In this document: positions 63,861 to 64,000 of the stretch, piece after piece
How positions within the stretch are numbered: the stretch's first letter is position 1
How the letters are laid out: every line of letters starts with the position of its first letter
NCBI RefSeq assembly: GCF_014171595.1
Contig: NZ_CP050451.1
Span: 2,790,001 to 2,854,000 of the forward strand
DNA length: 64,000 nt
Origin: Massilia sp. Se16.2.3
GTDB taxonomy: Bacteria; Pseudomonadota; Gammaproteobacteria; Burkholderiales; Burkholderiaceae_D
Direction: 5' to 3'
Translations under genes and position numbers: made by a program
Notes under the pieces: model-generated
What the model was told of the DNA's origin: nothing
What the model saw: only the letters and a program-made list of their open reading frames with translations
Databases searched by the model: none

Positions 63861-64000
63861 CCCAGCCTCCGGCGCAAGAGGGTCGAGACCAGGTCGGCCG
63901 CGGCCACCAGCAGCACGAACACGATCAGCATCGTCGCCACTTCGCCGCCGGCCATCATCCGGGTCGATTCTTCCATGCGCTGCCCGAGGCCGCCGGCACC
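63857..64000 (-). CDS. phnE: PhnE-type ABC permease, C-terminal part, cut by the window edge
   Basis: The visible 47 codons read GAGGLGQRMEESTRMMAGGE, then VATMLIVFVLLVAAADLVST and LLRRRLG, ending with TGA at 63857-63859. The GAGGLGQ motif matches the coupling region of the next permease. The stop overlaps that gene by ATGA. It is probably the first of two permease genes. Confidence 0.8.
   Translation of the reverse strand, partial: GAGGLGQRMEESTRMMAGGEVATMLIVFVLLVAAADLVSTLLRRRLG

Overview
This window reads as chromosomal DNA of a high-GC beta-proteobacterium, most likely Massilia, Telluria or a close relative in the Oxalobacteraceae. The reasons are the hemC-hemD-hemX-hemY order, a trxB-ftsK-lolA-rarA-serS backbone, a nadE-glnB pair, a PEP-CTERM secreted protein, a bacteriophytochrome, many GGDEF/EAL proteins and many secreted metallopeptidases. 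I saw no transposase, phage gene, plasmid function or CRISPR array.

Layout: 0-4.3 kb, haem biosynthesis genes. 4.8-5.3 kb, ppa. 5.6-8.2 kb, a secreted zinc protease with a small secreted partner, and a PEP-CTERM protein. 8.6-14.4 kb, a leucine-type ABC transporter operon headed by an alpha/beta hydrolase. 14.6-18.1 kb, a TonB-dependent receptor divergent from a LysR regulator. 18.2-22 kb, an acetyltransferase, nadE and glnB. 22-29.3 kb, a Sel1-like protein, a diguanylate cyclase, a TRIC-type channel, a bacteriophytochrome kinase, an Smr protein and trxB. 29.5-37.5 kb, ftsK, lolA, rarA and serS with small regulators. 37.6-39.9 kb, two identical tRNA-Ser(CGA) genes, each followed by a terminator and a structured tail. 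39.9-43.7 kb, a TPR-GGDEF protein and a methyltransferase. 43.9-51.5 kb, a YpfJ-type protease, an alcohol dehydrogenase operon, M4 and M23 peptidases, an L,D-transpeptidase and a ferredoxin. 52.4-54.4 kb, a run of very small orphan genes. 54.5-61 kb, a large CHASE-PAS-GGDEF-EAL protein, a spermidine-synthase-like protein, another GGDEF protein and a Ppx/GppA phosphatase. 61-64 kb, a histone-H1-like protein, a small HTH protein and a PhnE-type ABC transporter operon cut by the window edge.

A dominant property is the density of single-base frameshifts. About eighteen genes, including hemD, hemX and hemY, change frame one to four times, often inside G/C or A/T homopolymers. Conserved protein sequence continues across each break. 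Uncorrected homopolymer error in the assembly explains this better than gene decay, so these genes are annotated as whole genes with their break positions.

The most unusual non-coding signals are two. First, the paired tRNA-Ser tails echo the tRNA 3' end in inverted orientation and show paired base changes between the two copies. Second, a dispersed GTAGGGTGGGC palindrome family occurs in inverted pairs between convergent genes and in one case supplies the stop codons of both flanking genes.
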